Shown here piece after piece: positions 1 through 9,624 of a DNA stretch of 64,000 bases. The notes under the pieces were generated by a model. The model was not told the DNA's origin. It was given only the letters and a program-made list of their open reading frames with translations, and made no database searches. Origin of the DNA: CAIKZY01 sp044374195 (lineage in GTDB: Bacteria; Actinomycetota; Actinomycetes; S36-B12); the NCBI GenBank assembly GCA_044374195.1, contig JBILOY010000006.1, positions 1 through 64,000 of the forward strand, written 5' to 3'. The first letter of the stretch is position 1. Each line of letters opens with the position of its first letter. The position numbers and the translations under genes were made by a program.

Positions 1-942
1 GGTCGTACGACGTCCACTGCATCCCGGGCGCTGACTATCGCGAAGCGCCTGCCGCGCCTAAGCCACGCCGCTAGTCGCGCTGCTCGCCGGATTGTCGGCA
101 CCGACACGGTTCCCTTGTGGGATTCCGGGCTTCCTACCGGCGGCCGCCGACGCACACCGCGACCAGCCGATGATGCGGTGGCGGTGTTCATGCCCGCCTG
201 TGTCGGGTCGATGTTCGGGCCCGAACCCGGCTACCCCGGGGCGGCAGCGGCGTTGCTGACCTTGTGCGAGAAGGCCGGGGTAAAGATTCTGGTACCCGAA
301 GGCATTGCGGATGCGTGCTGCGGCACGCCTTTTGCCTCCAAGGGCATAACCGATGCCTACGCTCAGATGCGCGATCGAATGCAGTCGTGGCTGTGGCATG
401 CCACCGACCGGGCCCGACTGCCGGTCATCGTCGATGCTGCTTCCTGCACGGAAGGCCTCACGAGCCTGCTGGACTCCGTCGAGGCAGCACGTGGTCGGAG
501 GATCACCGTGATCGACGCGATCACTTTTGCCCGTGACACGTTACTTCCGTTACTTCCGGTCCTGCCCGAGTCGGCGCGGTTGCCTTCACTCGCCCTGCAC
601 CCGACCTGCTCGACGACGCGGCTCGGAATCACCCCCGACCTACTCGCCTTGGCCAGCACGGTCGCCAGCCGCGTCGAAATACCCACGGCATGGGGGTGCT
701 GCGGATTCGCCGGTGATCGCGGACTGCTTCACCCCGAACTGACGGCATCGGCGACCGCGGCCCAGGCCGCACAGGTCCGTGACTTCGATGTGGTTGCCCA
801 CGCAAGCGCCAACCGGACCTGCGAGATCGGCATGACCCGAGCGACCGACCGGCCCTACGCCCACGTCCTGGAGTACCTGGCCTGTGCTCACGATCTTTTC
901 CCTGCACCGCAATTGACCGAACCCGACAAGGAGCACAGATGA
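1..942 (+). CDS. FAD/Fe-S D-lactate dehydrogenase-like protein, C-terminal part
   Basis: The frame is open from the first base, so the 5' end lies outside the window. What remains looks like the C-terminal cysteine-rich region of fused FAD-linked oxidase/4Fe-4S proteins (D-lactate or glycolate dehydrogenase type). Two CCG modules are visible: CVGSMFGPEPGY with a later ACCGTPF, then HPTCS with a later WGCCGFAGD. In this family the modules bind Fe-S clusters and pass electrons from the flavin to the respiratory chain. The stop overlaps the next start by four bases (ATGA), so the two are probably co-transcribed. The substrate cannot be told because the FAD domain is missing. Confidence 0.8.
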   Translation, partial: GRTTSTASRALTIAKRLPRLSHAASRAARRIVGTDTVPLWDSGLPTGGRRRTPRPADDAVAVFMPACVGSMFGPEPGYPGAAAALLTLCEKAGVKILVPEGIADACCGTPFASKGITDAYAQMRDRMQSWLWHATDRARLPVIVDAASCTEGLTSLLDSVEAARGRRITVIDAITFARDTLLPLLPVLPESARLPSLALHPTCSTTRLGITPDLLALASTVASRVEIPTAWGCCGFAGDRGLLHPELTASATAAQAAQVRDFDVVAHASANRTCEIGMTRATDRPYAHVLEYLACAHDLFPAPQLTEPDKEHR

Positions 943-1799
943 GAATCGCCCGCATCGGCCAGCTAGGCCGTGAGATCCCCGCCGTGATGGTGTCCGATGA
1001 CGCTTACGTCGACATCTCCGAGATCACCGCTGACATCGACGGTGATTTCCTGGCCCGGCTCGACCTCACTGCCGTGTCCGCGTTCGTGGAGCAGCAGGTC
1101 GCCGCCGGTCGGGCAGTGCCGCTAGGTGTCCAGCGGATCGGTGCGCCGATTACCCGACCGCAGCAGGTGGTGTGCATCGGGCTGAACTACGCGGATCACG
1201 CCGCAGAGTCGGGCATGCCCATCCCCGACGAGCCGATCGTCTTCACCAAGGCCCCCAACACTGTCATCGGTCCCAACGATGACGTGATCATTCCGCGCGC
1301 ATCATCGAAGACCGACTGGGAGATCGAGCTGGGAATCGTCATCGGTGCACGCGCCCGATACCTGGCCTCGCCCGAAGACGCCTGGGCACATATCGCCGGG
1401 TTCACGCTGGTCAACGACGTCTCGGAGCGGGAGTTCCAGCTCGAGCGCGGAGGTCAGTGGAGCAAGGGGAAGTCCTGCGAGACGTTCAACCCGTGTGGTC
1501 CATGGCTCGTCACCCCTGACGAGATTGCCGATGTTCATGACCTGAGCATGTGGCTCGATGTCAACGGCCAGCGCCGGCAGACAGGCACGACCAAGACGAT
1601 GGTTTTCAATGTTCCGCATCTGGTCTGGTATCTCAGCCAATTCATGGTCCTCGAGCCCGGTGACCTCATCAACACGGGCACTCCGCCTGGAGTTGGCCTG
1701 GGCATGAAGCCGCCGACCTACCTATCGGTCGGAGACGTCATGGAACTAGGCATGGACGCTCTTGGCGTTCAACGCCAACGCCTGATCGCATGCGACTGA
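939..1799 (+). CDS. Fumarylacetoacetate hydrolase family protein
   Basis: 286 residues. After a short N-terminal domain the FAH catalytic core begins near residue 75 with VCIGLNYADHAAE. The metal-binding acidic residues are visible in DWEIELGIVIG, and NTGTPPGVGLGMKPP is the usual C-terminal loop. FAH enzymes cleave C-C bonds of diketo acids with Mg2+ or Mn2+. This subtype resembles 2,4-diketo-3-deoxy-L-fuconate hydrolase and related sugar-acid hydrolases. Coupling to an upstream D-lactate-dehydrogenase-like gene would suit a route releasing pyruvate plus a hydroxyacid, but that is inference. Confidence 0.85.
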   Translation: MRIARIGQLGREIPAVMVSDDAYVDISEITADIDGDFLARLDLTAVSAFVEQQVAAGRAVPLGVQRIGAPITRPQQVVCIGLNYADHAAESGMPIPDEPIVFTKAPNTVIGPNDDVIIPRASSKTDWEIELGIVIGARARYLASPEDAWAHIAGFTLVNDVSEREFQLERGGQWSKGKSCETFNPCGPWLVTPDEIADVHDLSMWLDVNGQRRQTGTTKTMVFNVPHLVWYLSQFMVLEPGDLINTGTPPGVGLGMKPPTYLSVGDVMELGMDALGVQRQRLIACD

Positions 1800-1869
1800 T
1801 CGCACCCTCTGCTCCGCGTTCCTACTGATTCCCGCTCACCGTTTCTGCTTTATCTCGAGGAGTTTTGTC

Positions 1870-3216
1870 GTGCGCAAGGTACTGATTGCCAATCGTGGAG
1901 AGATCGCGATCCGGGCTGCACGCGCTGCACGAGAGCTGGGCGTGAGTTCTGTAGCCGTCTTCAGTTACGAGGACAGATCTGCATTGCATCGGCAGGTGGC
2001 GGATGAGGCTTACCAGATCGGGGAGCCTGGGCATCCGGTCCGTTCATACCTAGATATCGATGCGCTGATCGGCATCGCGCGAACTGCGGGTGCGGATGCG
2101 GTGTATCCGGGGTACGGGTTCTTGTCGGAGTCGGCGGTGTTCGCGCAAGCAGTCGTTGATGCCGGCCTGACGTGGGTAGGCCCATCGCCCACGACACTCG
2201 TGCTGACCGGCGACAAGGTGCGAGCACGAGAGTCCGCCGAGCGGGCGGGAGTGGCCGTTCTAGCAGCGTCGGGCCCGGTGTCGACGGCCGAGGAGGCGGT
2301 TGCACAAGCGGAGACGATCGGATTCCCGGTATTCGTGAAGGCTTCCGGTGGTGGCGGCGGACGCGGCTTGCGCCGGGTCGAGTCTGCCGACGAGGTGCGC
2401 GCGGTGTTCGAGGTAGCCCGCCGCGAGGCTGAGGCCGCTTTCGGTGACGACACGTTGTTCGTTGAGCAGGCGGTGATTCGGCCACGCCATGTGGAGGTGC
2501 AGATTCTCGCTGACGCTGCGGGCAATGTCGTGCACCTGTTCGAGCGAGATTGCTCCGTGCAGCGCCGTCACCAGAAAGTGGTGGAGATCGCCCCCGCGCC
2601 CGGCCTCCCGCGGCAGCTCATCGATGCCTTGTGCGCGGATGCGGTGGCTTTCGCTCGAGAGGTGGACTATCGGTCCGCCGGCACAGTTGAGTTCTTGGTG
2701 TGGGCTGATCCGAGTGGGCGTGCAGCGCGCAGCGTGTCGGGGTTCGGCTATGCATTCATCGAGATGAATCCGCGGATTCAGGTGGAGCACACGGTTACTG
2801 AGGAAGTTACCGGCGCTGCCCTGGGCTCGCTGCGCGGCGTGTTGTCATTAACGATCTACGCGGTCGCCGGAGTCCTCGGAATTCCGTGGTTTGCCGAGGG
2901 TTCCAGTGGGTTCTCCTCACCCAGCTTCGGATACATCATCGGATTCATTCTGGCTGCCCTCATCGTGGGGCGCATAGCTGAGCACGGCGCCACGCAATCG
3001 GTCGCCCGCAGCGCGGGATTGATGCTTGTCGGAAATTTAGTCATCTATGCGGTCGGTGTGTGCTGGCTGAAGTTCGCAATCGACGCTGACTGGGCTACGG
3101 CGATCGCCCTTGGCCTCACTCCGTTCGTTGTCGGCGATGCCATCAAGATCGCTGCTGCGGCCGGTCTCCTGCCCATCGCCTGGAGCTGCTTGCGCAAGGT
3201 CGGCCTCGTCACGTAA
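1870..3216 (+). CDS. Chimeric frame: pyruvate carboxylase N-terminus joined to BioY C-terminus
   Basis: 448 residues, GTG start 8 bases after an AGGAG. Residues 1-315 match the biotin-carboxylase part of pyruvate carboxylase: MRKVLIANRGEIA, the glycine-rich ATP-grasp loop KASGGGGGRGL near 155-165, and EMNPRIQVEHT near 298-308. From about residue 316 the sequence becomes the last two thirds of BioY, the substrate-binding membrane subunit of the ECF biotin transporter (AALGSLRG, GYIIGFILAA, a C-terminal FVVGDAIK segment), with about four membrane segments. The carboxylase lacks its C-terminal lobe, carboxyltransferase and biotin carrier; BioY lacks roughly its first 50 residues. The join is in frame at 2803-2820. 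Both parents concern biotin. It may be a deletion fusion, an assembly chimera, or a real new protein; neither enzyme nor transporter looks complete. Confidence 0.8.
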   Translation: MRKVLIANRGEIAIRAARAARELGVSSVAVFSYEDRSALHRQVADEAYQIGEPGHPVRSYLDIDALIGIARTAGADAVYPGYGFLSESAVFAQAVVDAGLTWVGPSPTTLVLTGDKVRARESAERAGVAVLAASGPVSTAEEAVAQAETIGFPVFVKASGGGGGRGLRRVESADEVRAVFEVARREAEAAFGDDTLFVEQAVIRPRHVEVQILADAAGNVVHLFERDCSVQRRHQKVVEIAPAPGLPRQLIDALCADAVAFAREVDYRSAGTVEFLVWADPSGRAARSVSGFGYAFIEMNPRIQVEHTVTEEVTGAALGSLRGVLSLTIYAVAGVLGIPWFAEGSSGFSSPSFGYIIGFILAALIVGRIAEHGATQSVARSAGLMLVGNLVIYAVGVCWLKFAIDADWATAIALGLTPFVVGDAIKIAAAAGLLPIAWSCLRKVGLVT

Positions 3217-3452
3217 TCACGTGCATTCCCCTGACTTGAGGATTCACCGACGGGGTTTTCTCAAGCACCGAACCCTTGATGCCTAGTCCGGACATTCTCT
3301 ACGAAACTGTCAGCGGTTCGCTAAGGAGGAGCTTCCGGCAGGCACTCGATGTCGCCTTGGCCATGAACTGTGCAAGCGAGATTCGCACGAGCTCGCCGCA
3401 GTTGGGCACCTACGCGCTTACGATGGGGCACACGACACGGATGGAGACATAG

Positions 3453-4667
3453 ATGCGCACCAAGGTGGCAGTAGTCGCCGCGATCACGATCGCAGCGGGC
3501 GTGGCTCTTGCCGGATCGCCGGTGCAGGCGGCTCCGGCCGATGGGCTGACAATCTGGGCTGATCAGACCCGCGCCAATGTGCTGACGACCTCGTTCCCCA
3601 AGGGTTTCGGCGGTAAGCCGCTCAATATCGTCGTCAAGGATTTCGCTGCCATTAAGTCCGAGTTGCCCACGGTGGCAGTCAAGGACGCTCCTGACGTGAT
3701 CGCGATGGAGCACGAGTGGGTCGGCGGGCTGGTGAATGCCGAGTTGCTCGCGCCCACCAAGCTCACTAACGAGCAGCGTGCATTGTTCCCCGCGAACGTG
3801 CTCTCCGGTTTCACCTACGCAGGCAAGGGCTACGGCGTGCCTGTCTCGTACGAGAACGTTGCGCTGATTACCAATGCCAAGTTGATCAAGACCTCGCCGA
3901 AGACATTCGATGCGCTCGCGAAGCGGGCACTGAAGCTCAAGAAGGCTGGCACGATCAGCGTGCCGTTCGCGGTCGGTCAGGGCGCTAGTGGTGATGCGTA
4001 CCGCATGTATCCGTTGTTCGCCGGACTCGGCGGTTACGTGTTCGGCACTGATGCTGCCGGCGCCGTTGACGTCGACAACGTCGGCGTGAACAACAGTGTG
4101 TTCAAGGCCAATCAAGGTCGCATCGATAACTGGAACAAGACCACGCTCATTGACTCAGCGCTTACCGCGGATGCGGCCAAGGATGCCTTCGTCAATGGTG
4201 ACGCCCCGTTCTGGATCACCGGCCCGTGGGATGCCGCGACTTTGGCGAGCCTGAAGTTCAAGTACCGCGTCTCGCCCGTGCCGAATATCGTCGCTGGGCT
4301 CGCACCCTCGCCGCTGCTGGGCATGAAGGGCTTCGCGGTGACGTCATTTGCTGCCCAGCACAAGCGCGGCCCGCTGGCCAAGGAGTTCTTGCGCACCGGG
4401 CTCACGACCTTGCCCGTGCAGTCAGCCTTCGGCGCTGCCGCCGGTCGGATGCCTGCCGCCACGACCGGCACCCCGGCCTCCACCTTGATCAAGGCCTTCG
4501 GGGTCGCCGGCACGGGCGGTATACCGGTGCCAAATGTGCCCGAGATGAGCTCGGTCTGGGCTCCTCTGGGCAAGGCCTGGGCCACCTCGACCTCAGGCGC
4601 GGTCGCCGTGCCGGCCAAGGATGCCTTCGCTGAGGCTGAGCTGACCATTACGACCGCGATCGGGTAA
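3453..4667 (+). CDS. Secreted solute-binding protein, maltose/sugar type (family 1)
   Basis: 404 residues. A Sec signal peptide (MRTKVAVVAAITIAAG, cleavage probably near VQAAPA) precedes a periplasmic-binding-protein fold. MalE-like features include LTIWADQTRANVL, PDVIAMEHEWVGGL, YGVPVSYENVALITN and APFWITGPWDAATL. There is no lipobox cysteine, unlike most Gram-positive binding proteins, so anchoring is unclear. No ABC permease or ATPase gene lies next to it; it may be an orphan serving a transporter elsewhere. The ligand (maltodextrin or another sugar) is not deducible. Confidence 0.85.
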   Translation: MRTKVAVVAAITIAAGVALAGSPVQAAPADGLTIWADQTRANVLTTSFPKGFGGKPLNIVVKDFAAIKSELPTVAVKDAPDVIAMEHEWVGGLVNAELLAPTKLTNEQRALFPANVLSGFTYAGKGYGVPVSYENVALITNAKLIKTSPKTFDALAKRALKLKKAGTISVPFAVGQGASGDAYRMYPLFAGLGGYVFGTDAAGAVDVDNVGVNNSVFKANQGRIDNWNKTTLIDSALTADAAKDAFVNGDAPFWITGPWDAATLASLKFKYRVSPVPNIVAGLAPSPLLGMKGFAVTSFAAQHKRGPLAKEFLRTGLTTLPVQSAFGAAAGRMPAATTGTPASTLIKAFGVAGTGGIPVPNVPEMSSVWAPLGKAWATSTSGAVAVPAKDAFAEAELTITTAIG

Positions 4668-4709
4668 TCCACGACCGGCTGGGGCTGCGATCGCGGTCCT
4701 GCTGGGCCG

Positions 4710-4736
4710 TTTGCACTCACCAGGGGAGAGTGCTAA
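4710..4736 (+). promoter_or_regulatory. CIRCE operator 1 (HrcA site)
   Basis: TTTGCACTC, nine bases, then GAGTGCTAA. This matches the CIRCE consensus TTAGCACTC-N9-GAGTGCTAA at 17 of 18 arm positions. HrcA represses groE genes through this element. It overlaps a plausible promoter (TTGCAC at 4711-4716, 17-base spacer, TAATTT at 4734-4739), so repressor and RNA polymerase would compete. Confidence 0.92.
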
Positions 4737-4743
4737 TTTTGGG

Positions 4744-4770
4744 TTAGCACTCGAGCCCTGAGAGTGACAA
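4744..4770 (+). promoter_or_regulatory. CIRCE operator 2 (HrcA site)
   Basis: TTAGCACTC, nine bases, then GAGTGACAA, matching 16 of 18 CIRCE arm positions. It starts 34 bases after operator 1 on the same face of the groEL leader and would lie around or just downstream of the predicted transcription start. Confidence 0.85.
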
Positions 4771-4813
4771 CTCCTAGGGCCGTCCGTACTGATGTTCCGG
4801 GAGGAACTACCCC

Positions 4814-6448
<1,635 letters not shown>

Positions 6449-6468
6449 GGAGTCCAGCTTCACCTTTT

Positions 6469-6504
6469 CGAAGGGCGGTTCCCCTACGGGGGAGCCGCCC
6501 TTCG
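6469..6504 (+). terminator. Terminator of groEL
   Basis: A 16-bp stem (one G-U pair) with a TACG tetraloop: CGAAGGGCGG pairs with CCGCCCTTCG and the inner TTCCCC with GGGGAG. It lies 20 bases after the groEL stop and is followed only by a weak T-rich tail. Confidence 0.85.
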
Positions 6505-6618
6505 CTTGTACTTCGAAATGCTTTTTGCGCCAGCGAGTTCACGTCCTTGGTGAAACCGTCGGTGAGACGGGGTAGGTGAATGTCTGCAGTCGAATGCATT
6601 CAGCTCACACGACTAGGC

Positions 6619-6624
6619 CATAGT
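6619..6624 (+). promoter_or_regulatory. Candidate -10 of leaderless YceI-like gene
   Basis: CATAGT ends six bases before ATG 6631, giving a predicted transcription start at the start codon. No Shine-Dalgarno is present at this ATG. No convincing -35. Confidence 0.45.
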
Positions 6625-6630
6625 TACCCC

Positions 6631-7089
6631 ATGCAGGGCACCTGGAACATTCCGTCAGCTCGTGGAGCAGAGGTTCGGCTGAAGAGCGGCAGCCTCGGCC
6701 TGATGTCGGCCGAGGCAAATGCGCCGGTGCGACACGGCTCGCTGACCATCGATGACTCGGGCGTGATTCTTGATCTCGTAATCGCTCTCGAGAAGATGAA
6801 GATGAGCAACTTCCTGCTTCAGACTGCCGCGCGCAGCATGATCACGATGCACAAGGTGCACGACCTGACCTATCGAGGCATCGGTCAGTCGCTCGACAGT
6901 GTTAATGGAATAGCTCGAGCGGGTGATATCGAGATTCCGCTCGCCCTCGCGCTCACGATCACCGGCACTCAGCTTGAGTTCATCGGAAGCGCGAACATTG
7001 GCACGGTGCACATCCCACTGCCGGGCATGGGCAAGATCGAAGACTTCTCCTTCGATGTTGATGCGAAGGTCGTGCTCGAGCCGCGGTAA
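6631..7089 (+). CDS. Small YceI-like beta-barrel protein
   Basis: 152 residues from ATG 6631. This start puts GTWNIPSARG at the very N-terminus, as in YceI-family lipocalin-like proteins. An in-frame upstream ATG at 6580 exists but would add an atypical 17-residue extension. The body alternates polar and hydrophobic stretches as expected for beta strands (GSLTIDDSGVILDLVIAL, ALALTITGTQLEF), without a signal peptide or membrane segment, so a cytoplasmic location is likely. The YceI assignment is by pattern only and the similarity is weak; function unknown. Confidence 0.55.
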   Translation: MQGTWNIPSARGAEVRLKSGSLGLMSAEANAPVRHGSLTIDDSGVILDLVIALEKMKMSNFLLQTAARSMITMHKVHDLTYRGIGQSLDSVNGIARAGDIEIPLALALTITGTQLEFIGSANIGTVHIPLPGMGKIEDFSFDVDAKVVLEPR

Positions 7090-7093
7090 GGCC

Positions 7094-8743
7094 CTACGCC
7101 TCGAAACTGTGAAGGTCGTCGGCGTCGAGAATCTTGTAGGCGTAGCCCTGCTCGGCCAAAAAGCGCTGGCGGTGCTGGGCGAAGTCGGCGTCGACCGTGT
7201 CGCGGGTGACGATCGAATAGAAGTGCGCCGTGCGGCCGTCGGCCTTGGGGCGCAGGATTCGACCTAGGCGCTGGGCCTCCTCCTGGCGTGAGCCGAAGGT
7301 GCCGCTGACCTGGATCGCCACCGATGCCTCGGGCAGATCGACACTGAAGTTGGCCACCTTGCTCACGACGAGCACGCGGATCATGCCGTGCCGGAAGTCG
7401 CTGAACAGTCGCTCGCGCTCCTTGATGCTCGAGGCTCCGGTGATGATTGGCGCATCGAGGTGCTCGCCGAGCTCTGCGAGTTGATCGAGGTACTGGCCGA
7501 TGACGAGGATCTGGTCGTCAGGGTGCTTGTTGACGAGTTCTTCGACAAGCCGGATCTTCTCGTGCGCGCATGAGGCGAGACGGTACTTGTCTTCCGGCTC
7601 AGCCATGGCATACGTCATACGGTCGGAGTCGGGCAGGCTGACACGTACCTCGACGCAGTTCGCCGGGGCGATGTAGCCCTGGGTCTCGATGTCCTTCCAC
7701 GGAGCGTCGTAGCGCTTCGGGCCGATCAACGAGAACACCTCGCCTTCCTGGCCGTCCTCGCGCACGAGAGTTGCGGTGAGACCGAGGCGACGACGCGACT
7801 GGATATCGGCGGTGAAGCGGAAGATCGGTGCGGGCAGAAGATGCACCTCGTCATAGATGATCAAGCCCCAGTCGCGGGAGTCGAAGACTTCGAGGTGGGG
7901 ATAGATGCCCTGCCGCTTGGTGGTCATCACTTGGTACGTGGCAATAGTGACCGGACGGATCTCCTTGCGGGCGCCGCTGTACTCACCGATCTCGTCGGGG
8001 GTGAGCGTCGTGCGACGCAGAAGTTCTTCGCGCCACTGGCGTGCGCTCACAGTGTTGGTGACGAGGATGAGCGTCGTGGCCTGAGCGAGTGCCATGGCGA
8101 GTGCGCCGACGATGGTCTTGCCTGCGCCGCAGGGGAGTACGACGACACCGGAACCACCGTGCCAAAAGCCCTCGGCCGCCTCGGTCTGATACGGCCGCGG
8201 CTGCCAATCAGTGGCATCGAGCCCGATGGCATGACGCTCACCATCGACGTAACCGGCGATGTCCTCCGCCGGCCAGCCGAGCTTCACGAGCGCCTGCTTC
8301 ACGTGACCGCGCTCGCTGGCATGTACGCCGATAGTGGTGTCATCGAAGCGGGTACCGAGCAATGGCGCGATCTTCTTGCTGCGAATGACCTCTTCGAGCA
8401 CGGCGGTGTCGATGGCTTGCAGTACTAGGCCGTGCACCGGATGGTTGGCCAATTGCAGACGTCCGTAGCGCGACATCGTGTCGGCGACATCGATCAGTAG
8501 CGCATGCGGAACGGGGTAACGCGAGTAGCGAATGAGAGTGTCGATGACCTGCTCGGCGTCGTGACCTGCGGCCCGCGCATTCCACAGGCCCAGGGGAGTC
8601 AGGCGATAGGTGTGAATGTGCTCAGGCGCCCGCTCGAGTTCGGCGAATGGGGCAATGGCGCGGCGGCAGTCAGCGGCCTGCGCATGGTCGACCTCGAGCA
8701 GCAGCGTCTTGTCGCTTTGCACGATCAGGGGGCCGTCGGCCAC
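7094..8743 (-). CDS. DNA repair helicase XPB (bacterial type)
   Basis: About 549 residues. I chose GTG at 8743 because GAGGAG lies 8 bases before it; the open frame continues 27 codons upstream without a better signal. The N-terminal third is the XPB damage-recognition-like domain. The SF2 helicase core carries PYQTEAAEGFW (Q motif region), Walker A LPCGAGKTIVG, DEVH in IIYDEVHLLP, LTATLVREDG (motif III), and QRLGRILRPK (motif VI). Bacterial XPB unwinds DNA 3' to 5' and is thought to act in repair. It faces away from the GNAT gene, with the two starts only 68 bases apart. Confidence 0.95.
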   Translation of the reverse strand: MADGPLIVQSDKTLLLEVDHAQAADCRRAIAPFAELERAPEHIHTYRLTPLGLWNARAAGHDAEQVIDTLIRYSRYPVPHALLIDVADTMSRYGRLQLANHPVHGLVLQAIDTAVLEEVIRSKKIAPLLGTRFDDTTIGVHASERGHVKQALVKLGWPAEDIAGYVDGERHAIGLDATDWQPRPYQTEAAEGFWHGGSGVVVLPCGAGKTIVGALAMALAQATTLILVTNTVSARQWREELLRRTTLTPDEIGEYSGARKEIRPVTIATYQVMTTKRQGIYPHLEVFDSRDWGLIIYDEVHLLPAPIFRFTADIQSRRRLGLTATLVREDGQEGEVFSLIGPKRYDAPWKDIETQGYIAPANCVEVRVSLPDSDRMTYAMAEPEDKYRLASCAHEKIRLVEELVNKHPDDQILVIGQYLDQLAELGEHLDAPIITGASSIKERERLFSDFRHGMIRVLVVSKVANFSVDLPEASVAIQVSGTFGSRQEEAQRLGRILRPKADGRTAHFYSIVTRDTVDADFAQHRQRFLAEQGYAYKILDADDLHSFEA

Positions 8744-8799
8744 GCTCTCACTCCTCAGTAGGCGCCGATATCCGAATCGGCGACCCTCCAGGCTACCGC

Positions 8800-8805
8800 T
8801 ACGGT
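8800..8805 (+). promoter_or_regulatory. -10 of leaderless GNAT gene
   Basis: TACGGT ends six bases before ATG 8812, so transcription would begin on the start codon. The intervening GGAGAC could alternatively act as a very close Shine-Dalgarno. Confidence 0.5.
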
Positions 8806-8811
8806 GGAGAC

Positions 8812-9624
8812 ATGCCGAATGCACTGAATTCCGCCCTCGTGCAGGCGCAGCGCCAGGCCCAAGCAGATGCCGATGCGGCGGGTGTTCGGGTTGCCCTGGT
8901 CGACGGAAATGATGGCTACAGCGATGTTCGGCACGTATTCGACGCAGTCTGGGGCGACTACGACGGCACCCAGGTGCAACCCGATGTGCTGCGCGCGATC
9001 ACCTTCGCCGGTGGCTACGCCTGCGTCGCCTATGCCGGCGACCAGGCCGTGGGCTCCTGCTTCGGAGTCGTCGGTCGATCGCAGGTAGGCGGCCGCTGGC
9101 ATGACCACCTGCACTCGCACTCGGCCGCGGTGATCGAGGAGTACCGCAATCGCAGTGTCGGCAAGGCGATGAAGAGCCATCAACGAGCGTGGGCTCTCAG
9201 TCAGGGCCTCGACTCGATTCAGTGGACCTTCGACCCGCTGATGCGGCGTAATGCGCGGTTGAACCTGCTCAAGCTCGGCGCCCAGGCCATCGCTTACGAA
9301 GTGAATATGTACGGATCGCTAGGTGATCTCGTCAATCTCGATGATCCGACTGATCGACTCCTGCTGAACTGGGATCTCCCGAGTGATCGCGCCGCTGCGG
9401 CGCTGCGTGCCGAGCTTGAACCTTTGTCACTCGATGACTTTCCGGGAGCTACTTTGATCGAGACACCCGAGGACATTGCCGCCCTGCGTGCGAGCGATTC
9501 GAGTGCCGCGCATGAATGGCGCTTGCAAATGCGTGAGCAGATGCTCGACGCGTTCGGGCGAGGCATGACCATGCAGGGCATTACCGAAACAGGAACGTAT
9601 GTCTTCACTGAAGGAGCAGCATGA
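8812..9624 (+). CDS. GNAT-superfamily acetyltransferase-like protein
   Basis: 270 residues from ATG 8812. The central part has a GNAT layout: beta strand GGYACVAYAGDQAVGSCFGV, then LHSHSAAVIEEYRNRSVGKAMKSHQ with the RSVGKAMK acyl-CoA loop (usual form R/Q-x-x-G-x-G/A). The stop overlaps the start of the enolase-superfamily gene by four bases. Such predicted acyltransferases are often paired with N-acylamino acid racemase/MenC-like genes, suggesting an N-acyl amino acid route. Substrate unknown. Confidence 0.75.
   Translation: MPNALNSALVQAQRQAQADADAAGVRVALVDGNDGYSDVRHVFDAVWGDYDGTQVQPDVLRAITFAGGYACVAYAGDQAVGSCFGVVGRSQVGGRWHDHLHSHSAAVIEEYRNRSVGKAMKSHQRAWALSQGLDSIQWTFDPLMRRNARLNLLKLGAQAIAYEVNMYGSLGDLVNLDDPTDRLLLNWDLPSDRAAAALRAELEPLSLDDFPGATLIETPEDIAALRASDSSAAHEWRLQMREQMLDAFGRGMTMQGITETGTYVFTEGAA

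Noticed and set aside
3235..3265. CTTGAG...CTCAAG as a terminator after the carboxylase-BioY frame
   Set aside because: Six-bp arms around a 19-base loop without a T tail; too weak to call.
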